From NCBI GenBank assembly GCA_031769625.1, contig JAUIMM010000739.1:2173501-2237500 (forward strand): DNA of 64,000 bases. The letters run 5' to 3'. The translations under genes and the position numbers were made by a program. Shown piece after piece: positions 25,125 to 37,700 of the stretch (positions within the stretch are counted from its first letter, which is position 1; each line of letters opens with the position of its first letter). The notes under the pieces were generated by a model. The model saw only the letters and a program-made list of their open reading frames with translations, was not told the origin of the DNA and made no database searches. Source of the DNA: Taudactylus pleione (Eukaryota; Chordata; Amphibia; Anura; Myobatrachidae).

Positions 25125-26160
25125 TATGAACCAGAGAGCAATGTGGCCACATTCTCTGGAGATGAAGTGAGGTCCAGCCCACCACATGCAATCCTTCATT
25201 CTGTCCTCTCCCATCTTCTCTGCTCCCTCTCACCCATTGCCCGTTCCTGTCTTGCCCATGACATGCTCTTGTCTCTATCGTCTGGAAACAAATATCCACC
25301 CTTGACCCAATCTCTTTTCCATTTCTCTCCTTTCCTTCTCCAACAAGTTCCTAGAGCAGATTCTCTACAACAGCCTCTGCTATCCTCTATCCTCCCCCTC
25401 CCTCCTTAGTCTGTCTTGTGTCCTATGTACTCCACAGTCTGCCCTCACTGCAGACAGTAATGATCTTCTAGCACCCACATCTAAGGGTCATTCCTCATCA
25501 CCCATCCACCTAGACCTCCCCATTGCCTTTGAAACTGTGAGCCACCCTCTCCTTCTGCAAATCCTTCACCCCTCTCTGGTCTGTGTGATATTGCCCTCTC
25601 CTGGTTGTCCTCCTAAGTCTCTGATCGTTCTTATTTTGTTTCTTCTCATGACCCCACCTCTCGCCCTGTTCCGCTACATGTTGGAATCCCTCAAGGCCCT
25701 GTTCTTGGCCCCCCCTTTTTCTCCCTTTATACTCCCTCCCTTGGTGAGCTAATCGGCACTTATCGCCGTCAATACCACCTCTATGGTGATGATACTCCGA
25801 TGTACTGATCCTCCGCTGACCTTTCGTCTGCAGCGGTCTCTGTGCTATGTCCTCCTGGATGTCCTAGTGTCTTCTTAAACTAAACATCTCTAAGACTGAG
25901 CTTAAGTCGTCTGTCCACCCTCCTGAGTCTTCTCACTTCCCCCTGTTTTCACCAACACTTATACCAAAAGTCTTCTGTACTTCATTCCAACCCAACATTT
26001 AGCTTCTCTCCCATTCATTGCACTTTCACCTTTGTAATATCTCCAGGATCAGATCCTTTCTCTGGAGGCAACTCCCATCCACTCACTGGTCATCTCTAGA
26101 CTTGGACCACTGTAACTCCTTCAGGCCTTCCTTACCTGGCTGTCTGTCTCCATCTCTGAA
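25125..26160 (+). pseudogene. L2/CR1-like LINE reverse transcriptase relic
   Basis: Scattered frames spell a decayed non-LTR reverse transcriptase in correct order. FSNKFLEQILYN (about 25337-25375) corresponds to the SKVLERLVYNR region. LPIAFETVSHPLLLQIL (about 25517-25565) matches the LDLSAAFDTVDH block. GIPQGPVLGP (about 25684-25715) is the conserved GVPQGSVLGP motif. YHLYGDDTPMY (about 25773-25805) is the catalytic YADD box. LDHCNSF near 26105 matches the C-terminal LDYCNSL block typical of L2-type elements. Stops and frameshifts interrupt every block. An AT-rich tail at 26770-26808 is probably this element's 3' end, separated by a MITE insertion. Confidence 0.75.
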
Positions 26161-26340
26161 AAAAGCAATTGGTCTGTCGGGGGGTTCTGGGCGCTCACAT
26201 TTATTCACAAAGTGGGTAAGGGGGGTGGCTAGAAATATGCAATCATTTCGGGACAGTTATGTGGTCATGCCCTAGTGAGCCGCTGCAAATTCGGACACAG
26301 CTGGAGAGGCCGCGGGGTTTTAGGGAAGACGCTTATTCTG

Positions 26341-26560
26341 GGGGGGGGGGGGAATTCAATTTGTTTTTGGGCGCTCTTAGTAATGAGGAATTCACTTGTT
26401 GCTCAAATCGAGAGCGAATGCCCCGGGGGCCGCACATTTCTGCTCGGAGCCTCCTGAGATGAGACCAGCGCGATAATTAATGGGCACCCAAAACAATTGA
26501 AATGATCCATCAGGTGCCCATTAATTATCGCCGCCCAAAAAAAACAATTGAATCGCCCCC
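26341..26560. mobile_element. MITE with CAATTG-type ends, inside the LINE 3' region
   Basis: The left end is a G run followed by AATTCAATTTGTTTTTGGGC; the right end is CGCCCAAAAAAAACAATTGA then ATCGCCCCC, forming TIRs. A second foldback inside, about 26474-26527, pairs TAATTAATGGGCACC with GGTGCCCATTAATTA. There is no coding capacity. Confidence 0.6.
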
Positions 26561-26740
26561 ACCGAGGCAGCATAGGTTTGCTCAGAGGTTTCATTCGCGA
26601 CCGATGTTTCCGCTTATGTACGCAAGCGGCGGATCTTAGGCGCCAGGGGTGACGTCTCTGTGCTCAAGATGGCAGCTGAGTCATTTAAATATTTGTGCAG
26701 GTCGGCTGCGTACGGACTCCAGCAGCGACGGGCATTTTGT

Positions 26741-26808
26741 GTATCTCTATGGAGTTGGGGTCCCCTTGTGGCGCCCTATAAATTAAAGATGATAATAATA
26801 ATAATAAA
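26741..26808 (+). mobile_element. probable LINE 3' tail ending in an AAT microsatellite
   Basis: GGCGCCCTATAAATTAAAGA followed by (TAA)n resembles the 3' ends of L2/CR1-type LINEs, which commonly finish in a short microsatellite. It probably belongs to the relic at 25125-26160. Confidence 0.5.
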
Positions 26809-26950
26809 ACCTATGTCTGGTCTGCAGGGGAGGTGCTGTACAGATGTGTCTCAGATGCCCACCCGCTGCGAGATGCCTGTGTAACCATGCTAGTCTCTGG
26901 CGTCTTTTTTTACCGAGAATGCATCTTAGTCACAATGCGATGCGACATAG

Positions 26951-27445
26951 GGCCTGATTCAAAGCTGAACGCTCTGACCAGAGCGCTCGCTCTGAATCAG
27001 GGCCCTCCTCCCTGAAAATGGAGCGTCCTCTTGGACGCTCGCATAGCTGTGGGTGACCGTCTTGACCATCTCGACCATCGGGCTTGCGACGGAGACCCTG
27101 CGGTAGGGTCTCGCTGCCGCAAGCCCTGGAGTGATTTTGGCTCTATCAGAGCCAAAATCACTCCCACTGACATCACTAGTGATGTCAGTGGGGCCGGCTT
27201 CAGACGGTAGGCGTTCCCATGGGAACGCCTCCGTCTGGCAGGCACGCCCACCAAAGGGGGCGTGCTGTCAATCAACATCGACAGCACGCCCCCTTTGGTG
27301 CGAGACCCGGAGCGACAGCTTGGCTGTCGCAGTCCGGGTCTCGCGCATGCGCACGACGGAGCTCCCTCCGTCGTGCGCATGCGCAGTGGGGGAACATCGA
27401 CCCGTTTGCGAGCGTCTTTTGCTCGCGAACGGGTCTGAATGACCC
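26951..27445 (+). mobile_element. multi-hairpin MITE, copy 2
   Basis: This copy is colinear with copy 1 at 5180-5716, starting GGCCTGATTCAAAGC and ending GGGTCTGAATGACCC. It keeps the hairpin chain but lacks the 3' arm of the GCTGTGGGTG stem near 27055. Several stems differ from copy 1 on both arms so that pairing is kept: GAGCGTCC/GGACGCTC, GTGATTTTGG/CCAAAATCAC, GCGACAG/CTGTCGC, and CGTTTGCGAG/CTCGCGAACG. No transposase is encoded. Confidence 0.75.
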
Positions 27446-27448
27446 CCA

Positions 27449-28440
27449 TATTCCGATATGCGACACTTGTATATCTGTGTGCACCTGAGTCTGTATATGA
27501 AGCACAACAGAACTTTGCGTGGATACAAGCCACTGCCGCTACATTGTATCACTTCATATACAGATTCAGAGATTCAGGGCCGTATTCAATTTGAAGCGAA
27601 AAAGTATCGCGGATGACGTCATTTAGCCAGGTGGAAAAGTATCGCCGTATTCAATTTGAAAGACTTTTCGCCTAGGCAGAAAGCCAATGCAACGTAATAG
27701 GCAAAAAAGTTTTGCCTATGGATTACAGGCGGAAAAAAGTGCAGAATTGGGGTTTTGGGGTGCAACATTGCGGGAACCCCCGTGCAGGCTTAAGACAGTC
27801 CCCCAAAGGTAAACTGTGTAAAAAAAATATTAAAAAATACTTTAGAACACCCCAAAAAAGTACTTTCCTTTCGTGGGCGGAAAAGTTCAAAGTTGTGGGA
27901 CAAACTTAAAAACTAGCGAAATAGGCTCAGGAGGGTCCCCCAAGTTTGCCGCAGCTGGTTATTACTGTGCTGCTGCTTGCGGCAGGTGGATTTTTCACAA
28001 TATTTTAAACTTTACTTTAGCAACTTTAAAATATGCTGCCCCCCATTTTCAGGTACCCAAGATTTGCTGGGACTAGTTATTTTCACACACAATAAAAATC
28101 TCAGTGCTATTCTTCAGCCCTTATGCAAATACGCAAAACAGCACCTATTGAGACCATTTTAATACACCAAATACCTTCAGTAGGCCAATTCGGGGGTATC
28201 TATAGTGATCCCCCATGTCAGTGCATCTTTTGGGGGGGGTGTCAGGCTGATTACCCCATTTTGGAGAGGACTTCCCGCCTGTTAAAGTTTTGCATTGAAT
28301 ACGGGGAATCGCGGGGACGCGTGCGAAAAGTTTCCGCACCCAAACCATGCGATATAGGCGAAAACATATCACGGGTGCGAAACTTATTGAATACGGGCCT
28401 CAGTCGCACTCAGATATACAAGTGTCACATGTTAAGTGAA
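27449..28440. mobile_element. outer MITE interrupted by a second MITE
   Basis: The left part GCGACACTTGTATATCTGTG (from about 27459) is the inverse of CAGATATACAAGTGTCAC near 28411-28430, so the two look like ends of one element. Between them lies another TIR element, 27577-28400. Confidence 0.5.
27577..28400. mobile_element. inner MITE with GGGCCGTATTCAAT ends
   Basis: The left end is GGGCCGTATTCAATTTGAAG and the reverse complement of the right end is GGCCCGTATTCAATAAGTTT. CAG sits next to both ends. The interior has runs of short open frames but no recognisable protein. It appears to have inserted into the older element at 27449-28440. Confidence 0.6.
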
Positions 28441-29358
28441 TCAGTGCAGTCTGCCGGTGCGTCGTAGTCGCATCGCATTATAACTTGGATGCATTTTCGG
28501 CAAAAGAAAAAAGACACCCAGCGCTAGCAGAGTCGCACAGAGTACGCCGAGAGTGGCTGTTTGGCGCGACTGTAGCAATGAGGTATGAGGATACATCTGT
28601 ACATGATTTATTGTCCCAATACTGAGAATGTGGGTGATCCATACCACGTTATATGTGTGATAAGTCTGAGAGGTCACAGCGATGGGTGCAGTACCCGGAG
28701 ATGCCCCGTCACTGGCTATTTGGCTGTGTGCTGCCTATGTAATATAGGCAATGAGCTGGTTGGTGTGATGGTGCCTCCAGCGGATGGGCGGCTGGGAAGG
28801 GGGGGGGGGGGTTTCAGGCCTCCTGCTACTTCAGTTCCAGAGAAATATTTAATGAGCTTTCTTTCCAAAAAACATAAACATTTCGGGCACTTCCCCCAAA
28901 TGCAGTAAAGTCTGTGACAGACGCCTGTGGTTGTAGAGAACAGACTATTTCATCTAGTTCCTTATGTAAAAGCATTTTTCCCTGTCTAGCGCCTAAGGTT
29001 CTCGGCAGCTTGCTTCCCGCCATAGCGCGTGCTCTGTGCGGAGATTGGCTGATCGACATTTACAAAATGGACCAACCTGAAGCTCAGTCATGTGGCCTTT
29101 TCCTGCCCAATCAGAATGCAGCAGAAAGGATTCATTACTCATCACGTTGCTGAAGGACTAAACTATAGCAACAAATTCGCAATGAGATTCTGCTGATCAG
29201 GTGCAGGTACGACCCTAAAACTAAATTACTTGATGTGGTTCAGGCAGTTTTGCACCTCTGAGCAATGTTAATGAATTTCTCTATTTGTAATAATAATAAT
29301 AATAATATTTAGATCGTATATTCTAATGTACATGACATTGCTGAATCTGTTTATTGTA
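28441..29358. other. unassigned intronic sequence
   Basis: A poly-G run lies at about 28799-28810 and an AAT microsatellite at 29288-29308. No exon is seen. Confidence 0.5.
29288..29308. repeat. (TAA)n microsatellite
   Basis: Seven trinucleotide units. Confidence 0.9.
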
Positions 29359-29653
29359 ATGGTGCATACACATGGTCAGATTTTGTAGGACGATATAAAC
29401 AATAACGATATTGTTTATCGTTAATATCGTCCATTGTTTGGCTCCTTTCAACCCCCAAACGACGGACGATGCACGGGCACGGATGGTCGATAACGACCAT
29501 CGCCCGCGCATGCAGTCGTTGATCGTGGGTCGTTATAGTCGTTTGGGGGTTGGAGCTGAGCTTGATGTTCGATAACGATAATCCAGCACATGCAGGACGA
29601 TCTGACAACTATATCGTTATCATAAGTCTGATCTGAACGTGTCTATGCACCAT
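29359..29653. mobile_element. MITE with ATGGTGCATA ends
   Basis: The left end, ATGGTGCATACACATGGTCA, and the reverse complement of the right end, ATGGTGCATAGACACGTTCA, are terminal inverted repeats. TA lies outside both. The interior contains foldbacks such as AACCCCCAAACGAC pairing with GTCGTTTGGGGGTT. TSD size is ambiguous (TA, or a mutated TWA), so Tc1-like and Harbinger-like origins are both possible. Confidence 0.6.
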
Positions 29654-30386
29654 TAATCTTTTTCTGTACGATGATTTAAACAGTGATATCTATTGTTACT
29701 ATTTTTCTTCAATACTTCAATAAAAAATTGTATATAATAATAATATATTATCTTCTCTGGTCTTTTAGTTAAGGTGAGAATATGTTTTTGACCACAATAG
29801 TCATTTGGTTCAGTGTCCTCCTTGTAGTTACCTCCTTGTAGTTACTGCGTTTCACTTGTTGTACAAGCAGCTTGTGCAAAGGGATACAGCGTGTAACATT
29901 GTATCAGTGGTTACTGGCATGATCTGTCCCTCACAGCCCCCTCTGCTGGTGACTACTTATCATTACTTGCAGTCTTTCATCAGTTCCGTTTCTGTCATGG
30001 AAGGAATAGAACCGGGGCTCATTTCCATCGGCTTCATTCATGACATAGACCATGAAGCCTTTTTAGACACAAAATTTCCTTTGTGTTCACACAGTATGTC
30101 TGAGAATCACAACAAATAAATGTATACATGCGTCTATAAAGCAAGTGTGTGGAATTCATTTTAAAAAAAAATGTACAGATGCAAACAGACATTTGCGATT
30201 CAATTATTTATCGCTCCCGTCTAAAGTGACCTATTTTAATTTTTTGTACAACCAGCCCTGCACTAGTTACGACATTCTCGCGCTCTAATTCATGGGATTA
30301 GCCGCATTAAGCAGTTTCTCCCGTGATAAGTGCCAGGTGCGCTGCAGTTAGGGCGCGAACAGCCGTCATGACCAGCATGGTGCAAA
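29654..30386. other. unassigned intronic sequence
   Basis: No gene or repeat is supported apart from a short duplication of CTCCTTGTAGTTAC near 29817-29845. Confidence 0.5.
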
Positions 30387-30391
30387 CAGAG

Positions 30392-30987
30392 GGCCTGATT
30401 CAGAGCCGCTCGTAAGCGCCGCTCGTTCGCTCCGAGCGATGTTTGCACATCTGCGCATGTGTATGGGTCGTAATGCGCATGCGCCAACCAGTCAGTGCGG
30501 TCAGAAATCGAGCGCTCGCAAAATTAGCGAGTGCCTGCTAATTTGAGTGACAGGATGAGGCGTTTGTGGGTGGTAACAGGGGAAGGTGCTTGAAAACGGG
30601 GAGTGGAGATCCGAACGCAGGCGTGCCAAACGGTCAAAATGGGCGTTTTAAGGGTGTGCATAATTAACAAAGCAGCGTCATCGACCACGTCACTTGGTTG
30701 TTTCTTAGCCTGAACTGTTCGCATGATTGCGGTAGGAAAATCCAACCACAAGCACTGCAAGCAGTTCAGACGCCTTTCGATGTACTCGATTAATCAAATA
30801 AATAGCGGAGATGACGTAGGATGCGAGCGGCCAGGGGGCGTCTTTACAAAATAGCGAGCGCATGTTTCGTTCGCTCGCTCAGACTTAGAGGCGTCAACAG
30901 ACCGCAAAGAGCGAGCGCTCAATTTAAATATCCGGCCCCTTTTTCTGGACGAGCGAGCACAAATAGCGTCCGGCTCTGAATCAGGCC
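30392..30987. mobile_element. MITE with GGCCTGATTCAGAGCCG ends and 5-bp CAGAG duplication
   Basis: The left end GGCCTGATTCAGAGCCGCTC and the reverse complement of the right end GGCCTGATTCAGAGCCGGAC form TIRs. CAGAG is present exactly outside both ends (30387-30391 and 30988-30992). Terminal motifs are shared with the multi-hairpin MITEs, but the hairpin chain is absent. A 5-bp duplication narrows the possible transposase superfamilies (Transib is one). Confidence 0.7.
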
Positions 30988-31136
30988 CAGAGTGCAGCCT
31001 CGGGGCTGGACGTCCAAAACAATTGAATAGCTCCCGGTCACTTTATAGAGGAACTACAGGAGTGATAAATCATTGAATCAGCCCCTTAGCAACACACAGG
31101 GAAGATTGTTAGATTAAAGGTGACTCTTTACATTTA

Positions 31137-31737
31137 GGGGCCTATTTATTATCGTTGGCAATGGTGCCCAGAATAGTATCATTTCTTGTTGCCGCGAATC
31201 ATGGTGATCAGGAATTATTTATTTCGGCTACAGTATATGTCTATTTATTCTCGCTGGGTGAGCGGCTCCGATAAACAGCTGTCCCGAAGAAAGCAATAAG
31301 ATCCCTCCAATAAGAGAGATGGGCTTATTCTGCACGGTTTTAGGGACCAATCACTGCATATGAATAATCAGTCTGTGTTTTATGTCTTGGGGAATAAATG
31401 TACATTTTAGATTTTTTGTTTCGAAAAATATTTTTATTGGGAAGACAAACGTATCGTTAAGTAACAGATAATATTGTATAAAGCACAACACGACAAAGGA
31501 AACAAATAGTCTGTCCAATTAAAATAACAAAACACGCAAAAATATTATTGTTTAGTAATGTGGGACAAGCCCCTAGTGATCGGCTGTATACAGTACACAG
31601 TCATAGTGTGCCTGTCCTGTTGCAGAGACATGTTCTGCGCTGCCATGCAGAGCATTTCATCACTGGCTACTTCTGTATTACAGCCTACAGAATAAACACT
31701 AAACAGTTCCCGGGAGCCCCAGTCCGTTACTTACACC
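31137..31737. other. left flank of the 92-bp array, with GGGGCCTATTTAT repeat end
   Basis: TTTAGGGGCCTATTTAT at 31134-31150 is found inverted at 45599-45614, on the far side of the 92-bp array. The rest is AT-rich intron with no exon. Confidence 0.4.
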
Positions 31738-34700
31738 TGGAAATGGACACTTGTCACAATGTGTCACCTCCCATGTGACAGACCCTGTCCCGCTCTCGCT
31801 CATATTATTACACTGACATTATTATGTGCAGGAACGGGACACTTGTCACAATGTGTCACCTCCCATGTGACAGACCCTGTCCCGCTTTCGCTCATATTGT
31901 TACACTGACATTATTATGTGCAGGACACGGACACTTGTCACAATGTGTCACCTCCCATGTGACAGACCCTGTCCCGCTCTCGCTCATATTGTTACACTGA
32001 CATTATTATGTGCAGGAACAGGACCCTTGTCACAATGTGCCACCTCCCATGTGACAGACCCTGTCCTGCTCTCGCTCATATTGTTACACTGACATTATTA
32101 TGTGCAGGAACAGGACACTTGTCACAATGTGTCACCTCCCATGTGACAGACCCTGTCCTGCTCTCGCTCATATTGTTACACTGACATTATTATGTGCAGG
32201 AACAGGACCCTTGTCACAATGTGTCACCTCCCATGTGACAGACCCTGTCCTGCTCTCGCTCATATTGTTACACTGACATTATTATGTGCAGGAAATGGAC
32301 ACTTGTCACAATGTGTCACCTCCCATGTGACAGACCCTATCCTGCTCTCGCTCATATTGTTACACTGACATTATTATGTGCAGGAACAGGACCCTTGTCA
32401 CAATGTGTCACCTCCCATGTGACAGACCCTGTCCTGCTCTCGCTTATATTGTTACACTGACATTATTATGTGCAGGAACAGGACACTTGTCACAATGTGT
32501 CACCTCCCATGTGACAGACCCTGTCCCGCTCTCGCTCATATTGTTACACTGACATTATTATGTGCAGGAACTGGACACTTGTCACAATGTGTCAACTCCC
32601 ATGTGACAGACCCTGTCCCGCTCTCGCTCATATTGTTACACTGACATTATTATGTGCAGGAAACGGACACTTGTCACAATGTGTCACCTCCCATGTGACA
32701 GACCCTGTCCTGCTCTCGCTCATATTGTTACACTGACATTATTATGTGCAGGAACAGGACTCTTGTCACAATGTGTCACCTCCCATGTGACAGGCCCTGT
32801 CCCGCTCTCGCTCATATTGTTACACTGACATTATTATGTGCAGGAACAGGACCCTTGTCACAATGTGTCACCTCCCATGTGACAGACCCTGTCCTGCTCT
32901 CGCTCATATTGTTACACTGACATTATTATGTGCAGGAACAGGACCCTTGTCACAATGTGTCACCTCCCATGTGACAGACCCTGTCCTGCTCTCGCTCATG
33001 TTGTTACACTGACATTATTATGTGCAGGAACAGGACACTTGTCACAATGTGTCACCTCCCATGTGACAGACCCTGTCCTGCTCTCGCTCATATTGTTACA
33101 CTGACATTATTATGTGCAGGAACAGGACCCTTGTCACAATGTGTCACCTCCCATGTGACAGACCCTGTCCTGCTCTCGCTCATATTGTTACACTGACATT
33201 ATTATGTGCAGGAACAGGACCCTTGTCACAATGTGTCACCTCCCATGTGACAGACCCTGTCCTGCTCTCGCTCATATTGTTACACTGACATTATTATGTG
33301 CAGGAACAGGACACTTGTCACAATGTGTCACCTCCCATGTGACAGACCCTGTCCCGCTCTCGCTCATATTGTTACACTGACATTATTATGTGCAGGAACT
33401 GGACACGTGTCACAATGTGTCACCTCCCATGTGACAGACCCTGTCCTGCTCTCGCTCATATTGTTACACTGACATTATTATGTGCAGGAACAGGACACTT
33501 GTCACAATGTGTCACCTCCTATGTGACAGACCCTGTCCCGCTCTCGCTCATATTGTTACACTGACATTATTATGTGCAGGAACTGGACACTTGTCACAAT
33601 GTGTCACCTCCCATGTGACAGACCCTGGCCTGCTCTCGCTCATATTGTTACACTGACATTATTATGTGCAGGAACTGGACACTTGTCACAATGTGTCACC
33701 TCCCATGTGACAGACCCTGTCCCGCTCTCGCTCGTATTGTTACACTGACATTATTATGTGCAGGGACTGGACACTTGTCACAATGTGACACCTCCCATGT
33801 GACAGACCCTGTCCTGCTCTCGCTCATATTGTTACACTGATATTGTTATGTGCAGGAACTGGACACTTGTCACAATGTGTCACCTCCCATGTGACAGACC
33901 CTGTCCAGCTCTCGCTCATATTGTTACACTGACATTATTATGTGCAGGGACTTGACACTTGTCACAATGTGTCACCTCCCATGTGACAGACCCTGTCCCG
34001 CTCTCACTCGTATTGTTACACTGACATTATTATGTGCAAGTACTGGACCCTTGTCACAATGTGACACCTCCCATGTGACAGACCCTGTCCCGCTCTCGCT
34101 CATATTGTTACACTGACATTATTATGTGCAGGGACTGGACACTTGTCACAATGTGTCACCTCCCATGTGACAGACCCTGTCCTGCTCTCGCTCATATTGT
34201 TACACTGACATTATTATGTGCAGGAACTGGACACTTGTCACAATGTTTCACCTCCCATGTGACAGACCCTGTCCTGCTCTCGCTCATATTGTTACACTGA
34301 CATTATTATGTGCAGGAACCAGACACTTGTCACAATGTGTCACCTCCCATGTGACAGACCCTGTCCCGCTCTCGCTCATATTGTTACACTGACATTATTA
34401 TGTGCAGGAACTGGACACTTGTCACAATGTGTCACCTCCCATGTGACAGACCCTGTCCCGCTCTCGCTCATATTGTTACACTGACATTATTATGTGCAGG
34501 AACAGGACACTTGTCACAATGTGTCACCTCCCATGTGACAGACCCTGTCCTGCTCTCGCTCATATTGTTACACTGACATTTTTATGTGCAGGAAACGGAC
34601 ACTTGTCACAATGTGTCACCTCCCATGTGACAGACCCTGTCCTGCTCTCGCTCATATTGTTACACTGACATTATTATGTGCAGGAACAGGACCCTTGTCA

Positions 34701-37700
34701 CAATGTGTCACCTCCCATGTGACAGACCCTGTCCTGCTCTCGCTCATATTGTTACACTGACATTATTATGTGCAGGAACAGGACACTTGTCACAATGTGT
34801 CACCTCCCATGTGACAGACCCTGTCCCGCTCTCACTCGTATTGTTACACTGACATTATGATGTGCAGGAACAGGACACTTGTCACAATGTGTCACCTCCC
34901 ATGTGACAGACACTGTCCCGCTCTCGCACATATTGTTACACTGACATTATTATGTGCAGGAACAGGACCCTTGTCACAATGTGTCACCTCCCATGTGACA
35001 GACCCTGTCCCGCTCTCGCTCATATTGTTACACTGACATTATTATGTGCAGGAACTGGACACTTGTCACAATGTGTCAGCTCCCTTGTGACAGACCCTGT
35101 CCCGCTCTCACTCGTATTGTTACACTGACATTATTATGTGCAGGAACTGGACACTTGTCACAATGTGTCACCTCCCATGTGACAGACCCTGTCCTGCTCT
35201 CGCTCATATTGTTACACTGACATTATTATGTGCAGGAACTGGACGCTTGTCACAATGTGTCACCTCCCATGTGACAGACCCTGTCCCGCTCTCGCTCGTA
35301 TTGTTACACTGACATTATTATGTGCAGGGACTGGACACTTGTCACAATGTGTCACCTCCCATGTGACAGACCCTGTCCCGCTCTCGCTCGTATTGTTACA
35401 CTGACATTATTATGTGCAGGAACTGGACGCTTGTCACAATGTGTCACCTCCCATGTGACAGACCCTGTCCCGCTCTCGCTCATATTGTTACACTGACATT
35501 ATTATGTGCAGGGACTGGACACTTGTCACAATGTGTCACCTTCCATGTGACAGACCCTGTCCTGCTCTCGCTCATATTGTTACACTGACATTATTATGTG
35601 CAGGTACTGGACACTTGTCACAATGTGTCACCTTCCATGTGACAGACCCTGTCCCGCTCTCGCTCCTCGTATTGTTACACTGACATTATTATGTGCAGGG
35701 ACTGGACACTTGTCACAATGTGTCACCTCCCATGTGACAGACCCTGTCCCGCTCTCGCTCGTATTGTTACACTGACATTATTATGTGCAGGGACTGGACA
35801 CTTGTCACAATGTGTCACCTCCCATGTGACAGACCCTGTCCCGCTCTCGCTCATATTGTTACACTGACATTATTATGTGCAGGAACAGGACACTTGTCAC
35901 AATGTGTCACCTCCCATGTGACAGACCCTGTCCCGCTCTCACTCGTATTGTTACACTGACATTATGATGTGCAGGAACAGGACACTTGTCACAATGTGTC
36001 ACCTCCCATGTGACAGACACTGTCCCGCTCTCGCACATATTGTTACACTGACATTATTATGTGCAGGAACAGGACCCTTGTCACAATGTGTCACCTCCCA
36101 TGTGACAGACCCTGTCCCGCTCTCGCTCATATTGTTACACTGACATTATTATGTGCAGGAACTGGACACTTGTCACAATGTGTCAGCTCCCTTGTGACAG
36201 ACCCTGTCCCGCTCTCACTCGTATTGTTACACTGACATTATTATGTGCAGGAACTGGACACTTGTCACAATGTGTCACCTCCCATGTGACAGACCCTGTC
36301 CTGCTCTCGCTCATATTGTTACACTGACATTATTATGTGCAGGAACTGGACGCTTGTCACAATGTGTCACCTCCCATGTGACAGACCCTGTCCCGCTCTC
36401 GCTCGTATTGTTACACTGACATTATTATGTGCAGGGACTGGACACTTGTCACAATGTGTCACCTCCCATGTGACAGACCCTGTCCCGCTCTCGCTCGTAT
36501 TGTTACACTGACATTATTATGTGCAGGAACTGGACGCTTGTCACAATGTGTCACCTCCCATGTGACAGACCCTGTCCCGCTCTCGCTCATATTGTTACAC
36601 TGACATTATTATGTGCAGGGACTGGACACTTGTCACAATGTGTCACCTTCCATGTGACAGACCCTGTCCTGCTCTCGCTCATATTGTTACACTGACATTA
36701 TTATGTGCAGGTACTGGACACTTGTCACAATGTGTCACCTTCCATGTGACAGACCCTGTCCCGCTCTCGCTCCTCGTATTGTTACACTGACATTATTATG
36801 TGCAGGGACTGGACACTTGTCACAATGTGTCACCTCCCATGTGACAGACCCTGTCCCGCTCTCGCTCGTATTGTTACACTGACATTATTATGTGCAGGGA
36901 CTGGACACTTGTCACAATGTGTCACCTCCCATGTGACAGACCCTGTCCTGCTCTCGCTCATATTGTTACACTGACATTATTATGTGCAGGAACAGGACAC
37001 TTGTCACAATGTGTCACCTCCTATGTGACAGACCCTGTCCCGCTCTCGCTCATATTGTTACACTGACATTATTATGTGCAGGAACTGGACACTTGTCACA
37101 ATGTGTCACCTCCCATGTGACAGACCCTGGCCTGCTCTCGCTCATATTGTTACACTGACATTATTATGTGCAGGAACTGGACACTTGTCACAATGTGTCA
37201 CCTCCCATGTGACAGACCCTGTCCCGCTCTCGCTCGTATTGTTACACTGACATTATTATGTGCAGGGACTGGACACTTGTCACAATGTGACACCTCCCAT
37301 GTGACAGACCCTGTCCTGCTCTCGCTCATATTGTTACACTGATATTGTTATGTGCAGGAACTGGACACTTGTCACAATGTGTCACCTCCCATGTGACAGA
37401 CCCTGTCCAGCTCTCGCTCATATTGTTACACTGACATTATTATGTGCAGGGACTTGACACTTGTCACAATGTGTCACCTCCCATGTGACAGACCCTGTCC
37501 CGCTCTCACTCGTATTGTTACACTGACATTATTATGTGCAAGTACTGGACCCTTGTCACAATGTGACACCTCCCATGTGACAGACCCTGTCCCGCTCTCG
37601 CTCATATTGTTACACTGACATTATTATGTGCAGGGACTGGACACTTGTCACAATGTGTCACCTCCCATGTGACAGACCCTGTCCTGCTCTCGCTCATATT

